DNA from: Loripinus fragilis
Lineage: Eukaryota; Mollusca; Bivalvia; Lucinida; Lucinidae
NCBI GenBank assembly: GCA_964019695.1
Contig: OZ026526.1
Location: forward strand, 11,859,254-11,923,253
DNA length: 64,000 bases
Direction: 5' to 3'
Below the pieces are notes generated by a model. That model made no database searches. It saw only the letters and a program-made list of their open reading frames with translations, and was not told the DNA's origin. The position numbers were made by a program, and so were the translations under genes. Shown here in pieces: positions 1 through 10,600 of the stretch. Numbering within the stretch: the first letter of the stretch is position 1; every line of letters begins with the position of its first letter.

Positions 1-225
1 GTTAATCATTTTTGTTATTTATGTTTCATGTTTGTCTTTGTTATGCTGTCTTGTCTGTTCATTGGAGACTTGTGGTAACCTTCTGGGAAGGGACTGACCT
101 CTTGGCTCTCTTGTGCGTGGTGTTGTCTTGTGTTTTTATCATTTTCCCATATGGTGTCCCGGGTAAACTGTGGTACTTGATGGTATCGATTCCTGTGCGT
201 GGTGCTGTCATGTGTTTTGTCACTT
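1..225 (+). repeat. Penelope-like element tail, copy 1
   Basis: Similar to at least seven other segments in this window (240-560, 14015-14196, 15510-16017, 16089-16433, 23690-23830, 29385-29700, 38195-38690, 50688-50935). The 38-kb copy runs directly into Penelope-like reverse transcriptase, so I read the family as the 3' region of that element. It is weakly open in several frames and encodes similar hydrophobic peptides in each copy. I take that as a by-product of repetition, not as a gene. It forms a head-to-tail pair with the next copy. Confidence 0.6.
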
Positions 226-239
226 TCGCATATGTGTCT

Positions 240-560
240 TGGTCCACATTAGGACTAATAGTCTATAATGACGAGGTTGGTACCGTTAAACATGTTAAGC
301 CCTCCAGTAATTTGTACTGACCGTTCCAAGGCGGTGCTTCTTTTGTAGATCCTTTTTGTTATTTATGGTTCATGTTTGTCTTTGTTATGCTGTCTTGTCT
401 GTTCCTTGCAGACTTGTGGTCACCTTCTGGGAAAGGACTGACCTCTTGGCTCTCTTGTGCGTGGTGTTCTCTTGTGTTTTTGTCACTTTCTCATATGGTG
501 TCCCGGGTAAGCTGTGGTGCTTGATTGTATCGATTCCTGATCTTTGCCTTAATCTCTTTT
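240..560 (+). repeat. Penelope-like element tail, copy 2
   Basis: Second copy in the same orientation. It includes the more internal part: a degraded 'gaggttgg..ccgttaaac' block, 'ccctccagtaa' and 'gaccgttccaaggcggtgc', and then the segment shared with copy 1, ending near 'gattcctgatctttgcc'. The order is the same as in the minus-strand copies at 15.5, 29.4 and 38.2 kb. Paired tails in tandem are common for Penelope-like elements. Confidence 0.6.
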
Positions 561-624
561 TACGGTTTTCTCTTAAATCAGGCATCCAAATGACAGTGCT
601 CAACTGAAAATATTTTTTTATATT

Positions 625-775
625 TTCAACCAAAACATATGCTGTGGGTACTCAAAAGAACCGTCTCAATGAGAAGGTTCTTTAGAGCATCCAAACACAT
701 CTTTAAACTGATGGATAAGTAAATAATCACAATTTTATGTTGAAAAAATGCTTAACTGGCACGACGGCAGATCAG
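625..775. mobile_element. Foldback MITE family I, degraded copy
   Basis: Centre is the near-palindrome GAACCGTCTCAATGAGAAGG, flanked by arms of the type 'aaccaaaacatatg..gtgggtactcaaaa' and 'gcatccaaacacat..ttaaact'. Related copies lie at 30700-30860, 41625-41800, 46008-46175, 46235-46405 and 59808-60160. No coding capacity. It spreads as a short foldback DNA element; no target duplication could be defined. Confidence 0.55.
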
Positions 776-2157
776 GCAAAAGACTCAATGGTGACCCTAA
801 TCTAAAACAAAACTTAGGTGCCTTATCCTTGTCATTGGCTGAACCCACCGTAGCTCAGCTTAGATTAGCTCTGGCTGTCTGCGAGTCAAGAGCCCTTATC
901 CTTGTTTCATCATAGACCTATTTACAACGACATTGTCTGTCCCTAAATAATTTGACGTGAAACTGAATTTCTGTTGTAACGATTTCAAATCAAGCTAAAC
1001 TGGTACATTTGTGCAAACACAATTGACGTTGTAAAGAATTTAGCTGTTATAAAGAATGTCGCTATTAAGAGTTTTAACTGATATTAATTTAACTTCTTTG
1101 TTTCCCTGTAGTGATGCATTGCATAAGTAAGGAAGCCTCCGTGAGAACTAAATCATTTCAGTTTGTGTTTCAACAACAGCAGAATCTAGGGCGAAAAGTT
1201 TGCGAAGTTTTAAACTACCAATATTCCAGTTGCACTCTGTGTGACACTAGTATACTGTCCTCGAAGTCTGCTCGTACTTAAGCAATTATTAAATTATTCA
1301 TATCGTCAGATATGACCTTTATGGTATATATTGTATTGTTCTGTGTCGTCCCACCTGCGTCTCTCATTTTCCCATTTACGGGACACAAGGCAAACAGCGA
1401 CTTAACGTCGATCAGTCAGGTGTCTTATGGGAAATCGTGACCATCAGTTGCAACAACAGTTAAATGACCACATTATCATGAGAGAGCAAATTTCTCTACA
1501 TCATAAGACAGGTAACAGAAAACCTTAACCTGTTGTAAACCCAATTAATTCTTTCCTTTATGAATATTTATGCTAAGCTCCACCCAATATGCATAATCAT
1601 ATAAAAAAACATTCACGTTTGTACATAGAACAAAGACATAACTTGTCAGGTCCACTTGTGTAGGACCAGATATTTCATATTTCCATAAATTTGCAAACAG
1701 AGTAGACCCTGATCAGACAGCTCTTACAAGAGCTGCCATATCTGCGTCTGCTCTGTTGGCAAAAGCGTTATAAGGCGCCTCTATGAGGTAAATGGTTAGG
1801 CCTAGCATTATTTGGTTTAAAGACATATGCGGCTATTTCCAATGCGCACCTTTCCCGAGTCTGCAAACGGGGAAAGTTGTATGGGTCCAGTCTTTCGGCC
1901 ATTAACGGATTCGGATCAACACAGCTTTCCATTATTCTTATGTCATATCGGTGTTCCGACAATTTCTTGACAGAATAAAGAATTAAAGTGTGGCCGAAAT
2001 ATCTATTGACATCTTATCAGAACTGATCGTCTCGCCACTAAAGACAGAAAATGTAGCTCAGTCGAAATCAAACGACGTACACAACTACCCTGGTTACGAA
2101 TATGATAGTGGCCGAGTCTCTACTATTTGTATGGTTATTTAGAGCGGCACACGACCT
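776..2157. other. No gene recognised
   Basis: AT-rich sequence without a long reading frame, clear repeat match within the window, or RNA gene. The longest open stretch (1768-1962, - strand) has no recognisable motif. Confidence 0.5.
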
Positions 2158-2230
2158 GACCTCATGGCCTAGTGGTTAGCGTGTTCGGCTACAAAGCCAG
2201 AGGACCAGGATCGATTCCCGGGTGCGCACA
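2158..2230 (+). repeat. tRNA-like sequence (SINE head or tRNA pseudogene)
   Basis: Contains a good Pol III A box (TGGCCTAGTGG) and a near-consensus B box (GGATCGATTCCC) at tRNA spacing, followed within 20-30 bases by T-rich runs that could terminate Pol III. The T-arm pairs at 4 of 5 positions. The presumed acceptor arms (GACCTCA and GTGCGCA) do not pair and the anticodon stem is weak, so a functional tRNA is unlikely. A tRNA-derived SINE head or a pseudogene fits better. Confidence 0.45.
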
Positions 2231-3956
2231 TATTTTCAGTGTGTGTTTTCTTTCTTTTTTAACATTTCAATGCTAAATTGCTTCATAAACTAGTAAAATA
2301 AAAATGGGATCATCAAAACGACCAAAATGGTCATTCCTGAACTTTTTATATTGAATTACGCACGAAACCTATGGGGTGAGGGTAAATTTGGCCCTCTTGA
2401 AAGAGAATTAGTTCGGTGACCCCAGATTTTTATTCTTTTTTCATAAAGGTATTATTATAGTCCATGAAATAAAAACAAATTTTTAAGATTTTCAACATCA
2501 GATTTTTTAATACATGACTTATTCTAAAAACAAATCCCAATTTTCGACGAATTGCCAAAATATATCATGCAGTATCTTGTCACAGCATGGGATGACAAGT
2601 AAGCTTGCACATTTTCTAAAAGGTCTGAGGTCATGGGCAGTAATTTAAGTTAAAAGAAAGAACCTGGCTGAATATTACAACCGCTTTAGCTCGATATTTA
2701 GGACTAGTGTTATTATTTTATATTTTTAGAAAATTGGTCAAATGCTGAAAATTTCAATATGAGATTCTGATAAAAATAAGCACGATGACACATCTTTTTT
2801 ATTTCATAAATGGATATCCCATGCATAAAACAAACTGTATGCAAAATATTGAAAATATTTCAACATGGGAAGTATTTAGTAGCATATGTCCTTAAACTTT
2901 ATTTCGTTGTATAAATACACAATAGCAAAATTACAAGCACTAAAATGAATAGTTACAAGTTTTATACAAAAGGGATTCAGATGGAAGTCTATTGACTTTT
3001 GTGAACTGTATCCCATTATTTTTATGAAACATTAGCAAGGCCTAAATTAACAATGTGTTGGTTTCACTCGGCCCTAGTAGCACCAAAATACCCCCTTCCC
3101 ATAGGGCCAGTTAAGCAAAAATGGTTGCGCAAAAGTGTCATTATTTTCTTACCCATCAATTTAAACATATGTTGTGGGTGCATATGTTTTGATTGAGGAA
3201 TAAGAAAAATGATTTTCTATTACGGGGGCCTGCATTCTCAAAATATTTAGCTGTCATATTTATTTTTAGTTTGGGTAGCAAAAGCACAAGCACTACGTAA
3301 TCGGTCAGTGTTTTTCAGGAGTTAGAGGTGAAGAATACTATGTTACAATTTATCAAACGACTCCTTGAATGTGGCGACATTATTCATATATATATAACTG
3401 AGAAGAGATGACTAAAAAAGACACCCACCTACCTACCCAATTTTTTTCAGATAATGTCGGGTCAGGTGAAACACAAATATTTTTAATTATGGCCCAAACA
3501 GTGCACTGACCACTCAATATGTACAATAGACTATCTTGACTTTTTATGTAGCTATATGGAAATTCCATTGGTCTGAAAAAGGTTAATATTTTGGATTCAT
3601 TGGATTCAGATGACTTGGCGTATTTCAGCATTGTCTTAAGGACTTCTCGTCAAAATATACGTATGATATGGGTTCTTCAAAGCCGTCTCAATGAGAAATG
3701 CTTAATATCTCTTACCTGCAGATTTTATCAAGCTGGACTACCTGATATATCATCTTAAGCAATTTAATTCTTTGGCTATAATAGACCTAGTAGGAAGGAC
3801 TTGAGCCTATCAGACAAAGCATATCAGTTAAATCATTATTCGTTCTTCAAAGCCAACTTATCTTAAATTTGGAAATGGTGATAAAAGTCATTATTCAAAA
3901 GTGAAGAATAATACATGTACAGCGTTATAAGCCAATATGTTAGATGTTGGCAATTA
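2231..3956. other. No gene recognised; one family I fragment
   Basis: AT-rich and without coding signal. About 3140-3215 carries half of foldback family I ('catcaatttaaacatatgtt'), and 3670-3720 retains the 'ccgtctcaatgagaa' core in isolation. Nothing else identified. Confidence 0.5.
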
Positions 3957-4165
3957 CAATAAAACCTGTGCAAAACGGTCCCTCTGAAAAAGATCAAAAA
4001 AGGTTTTTAAGACCAGTTATCGCTTAATGCAGGTCAAAAGTTTTGCAGAATGCCCCAAGAGGGGTTCATGCTGCGATACCTTCGATCTTCACCTTGATTA
4101 AGTTACCATTTGTCATTAAGATGTTTTGTCTATTTTTGAGTGGCCGCTTTACACAGGTTTTACTG
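3957..4165. mobile_element. pogo/Tigger-like MITE, copy 1
   Basis: A 209-bp inverted-repeat element with ends of the CAATAAAACCTG / CAGGTTTTACTG type and flanked by TA on both sides (3955-3956 and 4166-4167). The centre is a degraded version of the 'ttgcagaatgctcc..' hairpin seen in other copies (32856-33058, 42391-42595, 59851-60050, partial at about 20780-20885). TA duplication plus CAGT..ACTG ends fit the Tc1/mariner/pogo group; the exact family is inferred. Non-coding. Confidence 0.65.
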
Positions 4166-4504
4166 TACCTGTTAACAAGTATTGTCTCGTTGAGGAAATT
4201 GAGCCTGGTGGTTTAGTGTTTTGTTCTTGTATGCATATACTCGAATGTAAGTTGAACTCGTATCCTTTATTTTTGTACCGCTTTTAGCCGAGGCTGCGAT
4301 CTATGGCTGTAAATTTTACTGGTCACCCATATGCTGTCATTTCAAAGATGCATAGTAATGAGGCAATTATGTATTTCTTATAAACAGGTAAAGATGGCAT
4401 ATTTACTACCACGCGCATATGCAATATTCTGTGGTATGTACATATTACCTGCGCGCCCAAAATCAATGTAAACTCTCCAGTGTTTGTTTCTATCTTTGAA
4501 CCGA

Positions 4505-4578
4505 CTGTACTATTCCACAAGTAGTTTATGACAGTGACGTACTGTACTATTCCACAAGTCGTTTATGACAGTGACGTA
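4505..4578. repeat. 37-bp tandem duplication
   Basis: Two adjacent, almost identical 37-bp units beginning 'ctgtactattccacaag'. Looks like a simple recent slippage or duplication event; no function suggested. Confidence 0.8.
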
Positions 4579-4993
4579 GGGTATATCCCAAAAAAGATAT
4601 CACTTTCAATAATTGTAAGATCTACTGTTAACTTAAAGTTAGTACAAAAACATAATATAACATCATAGTCGAAACCTCTTTATAATAGTTTCATGCTGTC
4701 AAGAATATACAAAAACAGACAGGCTCTGTTGAATTTTCTATGTTATCCTCGACATTGCTCTAAATGTCAGAGTCGAAGTCCTTTCGTAGAAAGCCATTAG
4801 CGCAGATCGGATATCACTATAAGAATTGCCTCTTACAATTGAGTGTTTGTTTGTTCTAAGCTATTCCTTCTCTTCTTGATTAATTGCGTTATCCGATTTC
4901 ATTCGGATATTACTGATTGTCTTATCTGATTGTTTCTTAATCAGCCCTTTCCCATGACGGTTATTGTCATCTGCTGATACCTTTTGCAAACTG

Positions 4994-5044
4994 TTTGGAT
5001 CCAGATCAGACCCGACGTTAAGTCGGGTCTGATCTGGATCCAAA
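4994..5044. repeat. Perfect 23-bp inverted repeat
   Basis: Arms 4994-5016 and 5022-5044 are exact reverse complements around the 5-base loop GTTAA. The arm includes GGATCCAGATCAGACCCGAC. The related motif 'gatcagactgctcc' occurs in the hairpins of family G. No coding sequence nearby. Probably the core of a foldback element whose outer parts have decayed. Confidence 0.85.
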
Positions 5045-5555
5045 GTGTTTGGCACACGTGTGGTACTCCTAAAATAATTATTTAAAGCTGCATAATCTGT
5101 AACTTTTGATATTTCATTTTAAAAATAATGTTTCTATTTTTCAAGAACACAGTAAAAATACTAAAATTCAGGTATACATTTTACCTTTTTCGTAATAATT
5201 AACAAATTATTAGTGCCAAAACAACAGCATTTATGTTAAAAATTAACTGTCTAGAATTATTGGAGGGACGCAAATAATTACAAACAAGAGAAAATACACC
5301 TGTTTTTATAAGATAATTCACTTTTTCATGCAGTTTTCAACTGTAGAAATTAGATTTATTGTGACAACATAACTTTATTCTACTTTTGCAAATGATTTAA
5401 AAAGAATGATTTTTTTTCGAAAATGTTCATAGTTACAGAGTATGCAGCTTTAAAAAGATAGTTTTGAAAACAATCGACAGACGAGACTCGGTGTAAATTA
5501 TCAAGCATGCAAAAAGATACTTTGTAATGGGCCTGAACAGCGTTATTAGCTATTT
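5045..5555. other. No feature recognised
   Basis: Strongly AT-rich and non-coding. No repeat match noticed within the window. Confidence 0.45.
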
Positions 5556-5960
5556 TGTCAAATCACACCATGAGCTATATCATGAGCTCTTGGTTCAAGT
5601 TGCTGATTCATTGTTCATTGTTGCTTCCCTTGGTTGTGGGGGGATCTGTGTTGAGTCCTTGTTTTGTTATGCAATGCTTAGCGTCCTTTTCAAAGTTGCA
5701 ATCATCTTGATGAGGAAGAGAGAGAGCCTACTTTAATTTTCTTCCTATTGTCTTGTGAGTGTTAGAGCTCTGTGACACTTCCTCGCGGTGCCGTGGGTTG
5801 GTATGCTGTGTATGACTGTGGTATTTCCTGGTCACACTCACTTAAGTTTTGTTCCGCCAGAGCCTTGCTTGTAGGCACACAGTGACTATATATAGTAGTT
5901 GAAGAAGCAGACGTAAATGAAAACAGCAAGGTCATCCGATAGCTGTGTACGCATGATTGC
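5556..5960 (+). repeat. Family C repeat, copy 1
   Basis: Shares the order 'gattctgttgttg..', 'tttgcaatcatcttgat..gaagagagag', 'cttcctcgcggtgcc..gggttgg' and 'tatttcctggtcacactcac' with copies at 12580-13945 (-), 43745-45760 (+) and 47371-47695 (-). Overall structure, including the 'accaccgcc..acgg' block of the minus copies, resembles the Penelope-tail family, so it may be the tail of a second Penelope lineage. That is inference. Confidence 0.5.
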
Positions 5961-6086
5961 ATATTGCAACAAGATCATTGACGGATATAGAGGAGGGACA
6001 GGGGTCTTGACCCCCTGGCCATAAGTTCTCTTAGAAATACTTGTACGACCTAGTCAAAAATCAACATGTGCATGTGAGATATTATT

Positions 6087-6323
6087 GAACCATGACAAGA
6101 CATTTCCAGCAATGTGGTGTGTGCGACCAGCAAATACTCAGACAAGCCTACGCCTACGCGCAGACTGATCAGAGCCTTTGCTAATCGCTTAAATATTCTT
6201 CGACCGTAAAGCTATTGGCTGAACATCATTTCGAGTTTCGTAGCTTAAGAGGAGGCTGCAGAAGCTTGTCTGAATCTACACTTGTCAAAATGCCACATTG
6301 TTGGAAATCACATGTCGCGGCTC
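6087..6323. mobile_element. Foldback MITE family V, copy 1
   Basis: About 237 bp with inverted ends of the type GAGCCGCGACATG / CATGTCGCGGCTC, followed inward by 'atttccaacaatgtgg' and 'ccacattgttggaaat'. An internal stem ('cctacgcgcagactgatc') is shared with copies at 28916-29152, 30338-30543 and 32535-32771. Non-coding DNA-type element. Confidence 0.7.
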
Positions 6324-6368
6324 TCGTGGACTGGCTTCTGCTTCAATATCTGGAAAGATTCGAAATTT

Positions 6369-6614
6369 TTAACCCTTAAAGCGCCAATCGCAACCAGAGT
6401 CGTCTGCTTTTCTCGTCTGTTGAAATGTTTAAGAAGCTTCTATGGCAAAGTGTGGACCAAGATCAGACTGCTCCGATAGGAGCAGTCTGTTCTGGGTCCA
6501 CGCTGTTTGCCTCTATACTTAATTTGTCAGTAATGTAAGGTAATTATTTGCAGCAGACGACTTCAGCAGACGACATTTTCAGATACTTTTTTTTCTTGGC
6601 ACTTTTAGAGTTAA
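6369..6614. mobile_element. Foldback MITE family G, copy 1
   Basis: Inverted ends TTAACCCTTAAAGCGCCA and TGGCACTTTTAGAGTTAA enclose a central hairpin ('gatcagactgctcc / ggagcagtctgttc'). The outer TTAA at both ends may be the target duplication, as in TTAA-inserting DNA elements, but no empty site was found. Other copies: about 26000-26233 (reverse) and 40129-40325. Related cores lie inside 53478-54030 and 55377-55915. Confidence 0.65.
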
Positions 6615-6824
6615 CTTCGATTTATTTCATTTTGCTAGTTCCATTCGCTAGTAGATGTATATGTTGCCATAAACTCGGTCGTATCACGTTTGAATTGACA
6701 TAGACAAGCCTTTAAATTGAAACAAACATGTAAGTGGTATGGGATTTCCACAGGGAATTGATAATTATTCCTTAGACTAATCTTGCACTGAACTGTGTGC
6801 ACTAGAATATAACTGTATCAAAAT

Positions 6825-7027
6825 GTTTGTTTGTTTGATTTGAATTTTTTACGTCCCATCAACAATATTTCAGTTATAAAGGGGCTGGTCTTCATGGGTT
6901 AAACCAGTACTAAACTAGGATAAATGTGTCTTGCTCAAGGACCACAACGCAGTGACGCCGGTGAGGCTCGAACCCGCGGCCCCTCGGTCTCGAGTCAAGC
7001 ACTCTACCACTGAGCCACTGCGCTCCC
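6825..7027 (-). mobile_element. tRNA-derived SINE Z, copy 1
   Basis: Reverse complement of the SINE at 50170-50373. Read on the minus strand it starts GGAGCGCAGTGGCTCAGTGG (A box TGGCTCAGTGG), has B box GGTTCGAGCC, a shared body ('gtccttgagcaagacacat') and a tail ending 'gggacgtaaaaa..caaacaaacaaa'. Transcription would be by Pol III from the internal boxes. No clear target-site duplication is visible for this copy. Confidence 0.8.
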
Positions 7028-9029
7028 TGAACCACTGTAAATTCGAAAATTTTCGCGAGAGTTTATTTTCGTGAAATTAAAACCCTTGCGAAATGGCAAA
7101 ACCACTTTGTCGTTTACTGATACATGTAAATCGTGCCTTAGTCGCGAACTTTGAGGGTCGCAAATATGTATTTCAACGCTATTTGCCAAAATAAATTCTC
7201 GCGAAAATTTACGAATTTAGAGTATCAAAATGAATTAAGCTGTAGAGAAATTATGCATAATGTATTTGCTTGCCAAAGCTTTGCTGGCCTTACACAGAGA
7301 TGTTTAAATTTTAGTCAAATATGACATAGCGACCTTTTAACCAGAATACTTTTGGCCTGTGCATTGCAGTCTTTTATGTGACACGTAACAGCTAACGCTA
7401 GTTGACATACAAGTCATTAATACGGAGAACCACTGTCTGACCCCACAATTACTATTGTACAGGGAATGTTGGGTCTCGCCAAATGCACAATCAAATTTAC
7501 TGAAGACACCCCAAAATAATTAGACTTCGAGCTAAAAAAGGTCCTGCTCCCCCCCCCCCCCCCCTAGGGAATTTCGCAGACATATCCTATCCCGAAGAAA
7601 ATTTCAAGCCGCATCTTTTAAGAGATGTTTGCACTCTGTGCTCCGGGGCGTTAGTCTCTGACAGCCTGTTACATATGTTACTGTAACAAACTAAGAAAAA
7701 AAATCAAAATGAAAGTTTGAGCTACAGAAAGAAGACACTTAACCATCTAATTATTCAAATTTCTTATGTAGTTTGCAAGCTGGATGCCTAAGCTACATAA
7801 AAGCAGCATTTTAAACAAAATTACAGCCTTCAATGGTGTTATATGTGTTACATAGATTAAATTTCCATTTGAAAGTTGAAATCGTGACTAACATCATTCA
7901 TTTTACAGATGATTTGTGCATTTTTACAAGTGTTTTCAATCTTAGTTTACTAAAATACTCATTTGACTAATAGAAAAAACAAAGTTTGCTTTTCTATCTC
8001 AAATGCATTGTTTTATATGAGCTATTAAACAACCCTACCCCCAATTTTAAGTATCCAATTTTGGTATCTATTATTGAAGAAAAATATATGAAAATATTTG
8101 ACGCTCATGGATATCTTACATTTTTGGCACAGTCTTGCTAATGCAATAAGGAATCATACATTTGCAAGTTTGACATCAGGATCAGAACACTTATTAAAGT
8201 ATGTAACGTATGTTACATGGTTTAATGAATGAGCTAGGAAATTTTCTTGGAAGTAAGAGATGTTATTTCAGAAAAATACCGTTTTTCACATGTTTTCCTA
8301 TTAATCTCTAGCCTCTGGTGCCTTGGTCTTAGTAATTACAGTCATTGCTGATAACAAGCCAATGGAATTGTGTTACCTATGTTATATATAACCCTTTTAA
8401 TCACATGTTTGCTAATGCCTATGATATTAAAATATATAGACATATAGATAGAAAATAATAGTTCTCATTTAAATAACACAATTTAATAAATATTCCTTTT
8501 AAATAAAATTATTCAAAAACAATCTTTATTCAAGCCACCCTCACAATGTCTATCATTGTGTCTGCTTCTATTGCAAAATAATCACCCATTTCATCACAAC
8601 CAGTAGAATCATGGCATTGTATTAGGACTGCAAACTGAGTACAATCCTGTTCCTCTCCACCCCTTTGGGAATTGTGCAGACATGTCCTACCTTAAAGAAA
8701 CAATTCAAGCTGCATCAAATAAGAGATGTTTGCACTCTATCAACTAGGGGGTTAGCCTGTAATGGTATGAAACGTATGTTACCATATCAATTTAAGAATA
8801 AATGAATTGAAAGTCTGAGAAACAGAAAGAAGACATAAAACTATCTATTTATTTGAATTATTCATGTAGTTTGCATGCTGAATACCTTTGATACATAAGA
8901 AAAGATTTTTCAACAAATATACAGCTTCCTATGGTGTTATATGTGTTACATTAATTAAGATTACTTTTTAAAATTGGTAATTGTGACAAACATCACTTAT
9001 AAGCATTTCGTGTGATCCTCCTCTTTAGC

Positions 9030-9990
9030 CATCAAAAGACTTAATTTTCTTTGTATGTGTGGCCAGTGCCAGCGTAAAACAACTTGACTCAGCCAAACTT
9101 GAATCCTTAGCATTCTTCAAAAGCAGAAACAGCATGTCAGTGTCATGGGATCAAACACCTGATCAAATATGGGTTTAATGCCATTTCCCATATATGCATA
9201 CAATGGAGTATGACTGGTATATACCTCTTCCTGTGAAGTGGCAAGAGCAATCTAACTGCAGCTGCCTCTGCATCCGTGCTTGTCAAATTATAACTTTGCT
9301 CTGATTTTGCAAAATCTATGTCTCTACCGTGTACCTATAAGAATACTTTAAGATTTCTGACATTGGTCAAACAGAAATTTGATAGGCTGCTTTTTTGCAT
9401 CATTTGCCATGGAACCTATCCAGCCTTTTGGTGCTTAAGTCCTCAGGCCTTAGATCAATAGTATTTTGCTGCGCCCAAAGAACTTTATAAGTTTTTTTTA
9501 GTTACAATGTTGACTCTTGATAGTTTTGGCAGATCGTCTGAAACAATTTCTGTTACACCTTGAAAGTTATCTGGTATAAGAGAAAGAATATGAAGTTGGA
9601 CATTGCCATCAATTATGTTTGCAGTTGGTTGTTTTTTGATGTCAGTACATTGAAGCATGTCTTAAAATAATGTAAAACCTATGATTTCTCAGTTTTTGCA
9701 GCCATATCATTAGCTGTTGCATTCAAAAGAAGGAAAGTGGACTATAGGTAGAATGGGATAACCAGTAGTTCTATATTATGCTCTATGGAAGAATTATACA
9801 GAGTAAACAAGTTGATAAGGTGCCTCATTTCATGATCCATTAAAAACACTGAAATTGAAAACACTTGCCTCTGACTGTGTAATCATAATCAAAAAGGATG
9901 TCACGACAATGCCCTTGCTCATTTATTATGACGAGTTATATATGTTACATCCTATAGCGCTCTTATCCTAGAGACTTAGTGAATCATTGA
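9030..9990 (-). pseudogene. Relic of PIN/FEN1-like repeat-borne gene, middle part
   Basis: Short open segments in shifting frames read in a consistent order down the minus strand. One 57-residue stretch (9485-9658) includes IIDGNVQLHILSLIPDNF. Next, at about 9260-9310, comes DAEAAAVRLLLPLH, and then at about 9090-9150 SHDTDMLFLLLKNA. I recall a large invertebrate family of unnamed, highly repeated genes with the order I-D-G..L, EEADTR, SPDTDVLVLL, HAFTGCDTTS. The spaced acidic residues resemble the metal-binding set of PIN/FEN1-type nucleases. Stops and frameshifts between segments show it is dead. The order matches the family, but the C-terminal part lies on the other strand (next entry). 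Family identity is from memory and needs a profile search. Confidence 0.5.
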
Positions 9991-10018
9991 ATTGAAAGGG
10001 TCTAATTTGCCCTCTATT

Positions 10019-10600
10019 CATCTTGCATTTCATTGCTTTACCTGCTGTGATACATCTAGTTCATTTATCTGAAGGGAAAGAGTTACCTCAGTTTCAGCAC
10101 TTCAGAAGTACTAAGACTTCAAATAAGTTTTTGAATCCCTGGGGAAAGATAATAAGTGCAGAGACATTATTAGATGAAAATATGTGGGTTGCATGTATGG
10201 AAAGGCTACGTTTATAAAAGTTAACCAGCTAAGATATGATTCTTTATCGCAGAAATATCAAGGTACATCAGTCCATGTACTCATTGCTCTTAATGGCATA
10301 GTTTTCCTCCTTGTAAAGCTTTAGTTTTTCTCCTACTTGCAGAGTATCACTTGAAACACATACTCAAAGAGCCAACTATTAGGAATTCATATCAGTTTCC
10401 GAATGTTCCAAGCCATAAATGGCAAAATTGGAAAGTTGATAATGGCTCATCAATTTTGAGTGGACTGGTGGTAAAATTGAATAACAGTAAATGATTGAAA
10501 TATTGTGGTATGATTCTACTAGCTGCAAGGAGGCGTGTGATAATAATGATTACCACAGAAGCAGATAACGACAAACGTTTAACATGAGTGTTAAATCGAT
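10019..10600 (+). pseudogene. Relic of same PIN/FEN1-like gene, C-terminal part
   Basis: On the plus strand from 10028 the frame reads FHCFTCCDTSSSF and then a stop. This closely resembles the FHAFTGCDTTSSF signature of the family named in the previous entry. Further on, in various frames, come YVGCMYGKATFIKVNQLRYD (about 10180-10240) and FSPTCRVSLETHTQRANY (about 10326-10380), in the order expected for the C-terminal region. Multiple stops and frame changes make it non-functional. Its orientation is opposite to the middle part at 9.0-10.0 kb, so the ancestral gene was split by an inversion or this is a second, antiparallel copy. Confidence 0.5.

Noticed and set aside
12..607. Hydrophobic peptides similar to each other at 12-320 and 356-607
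   Set aside because: The similarity follows from being copies of one repeat (Penelope-like tail). The same peptides appear in minus-strand copies, with stops and shifts.
2158..2230. Functional tRNA gene
   Set aside because: A and B boxes are good, but the acceptor stem does not pair and the anticodon stem is weak; kept only as tRNA-like.
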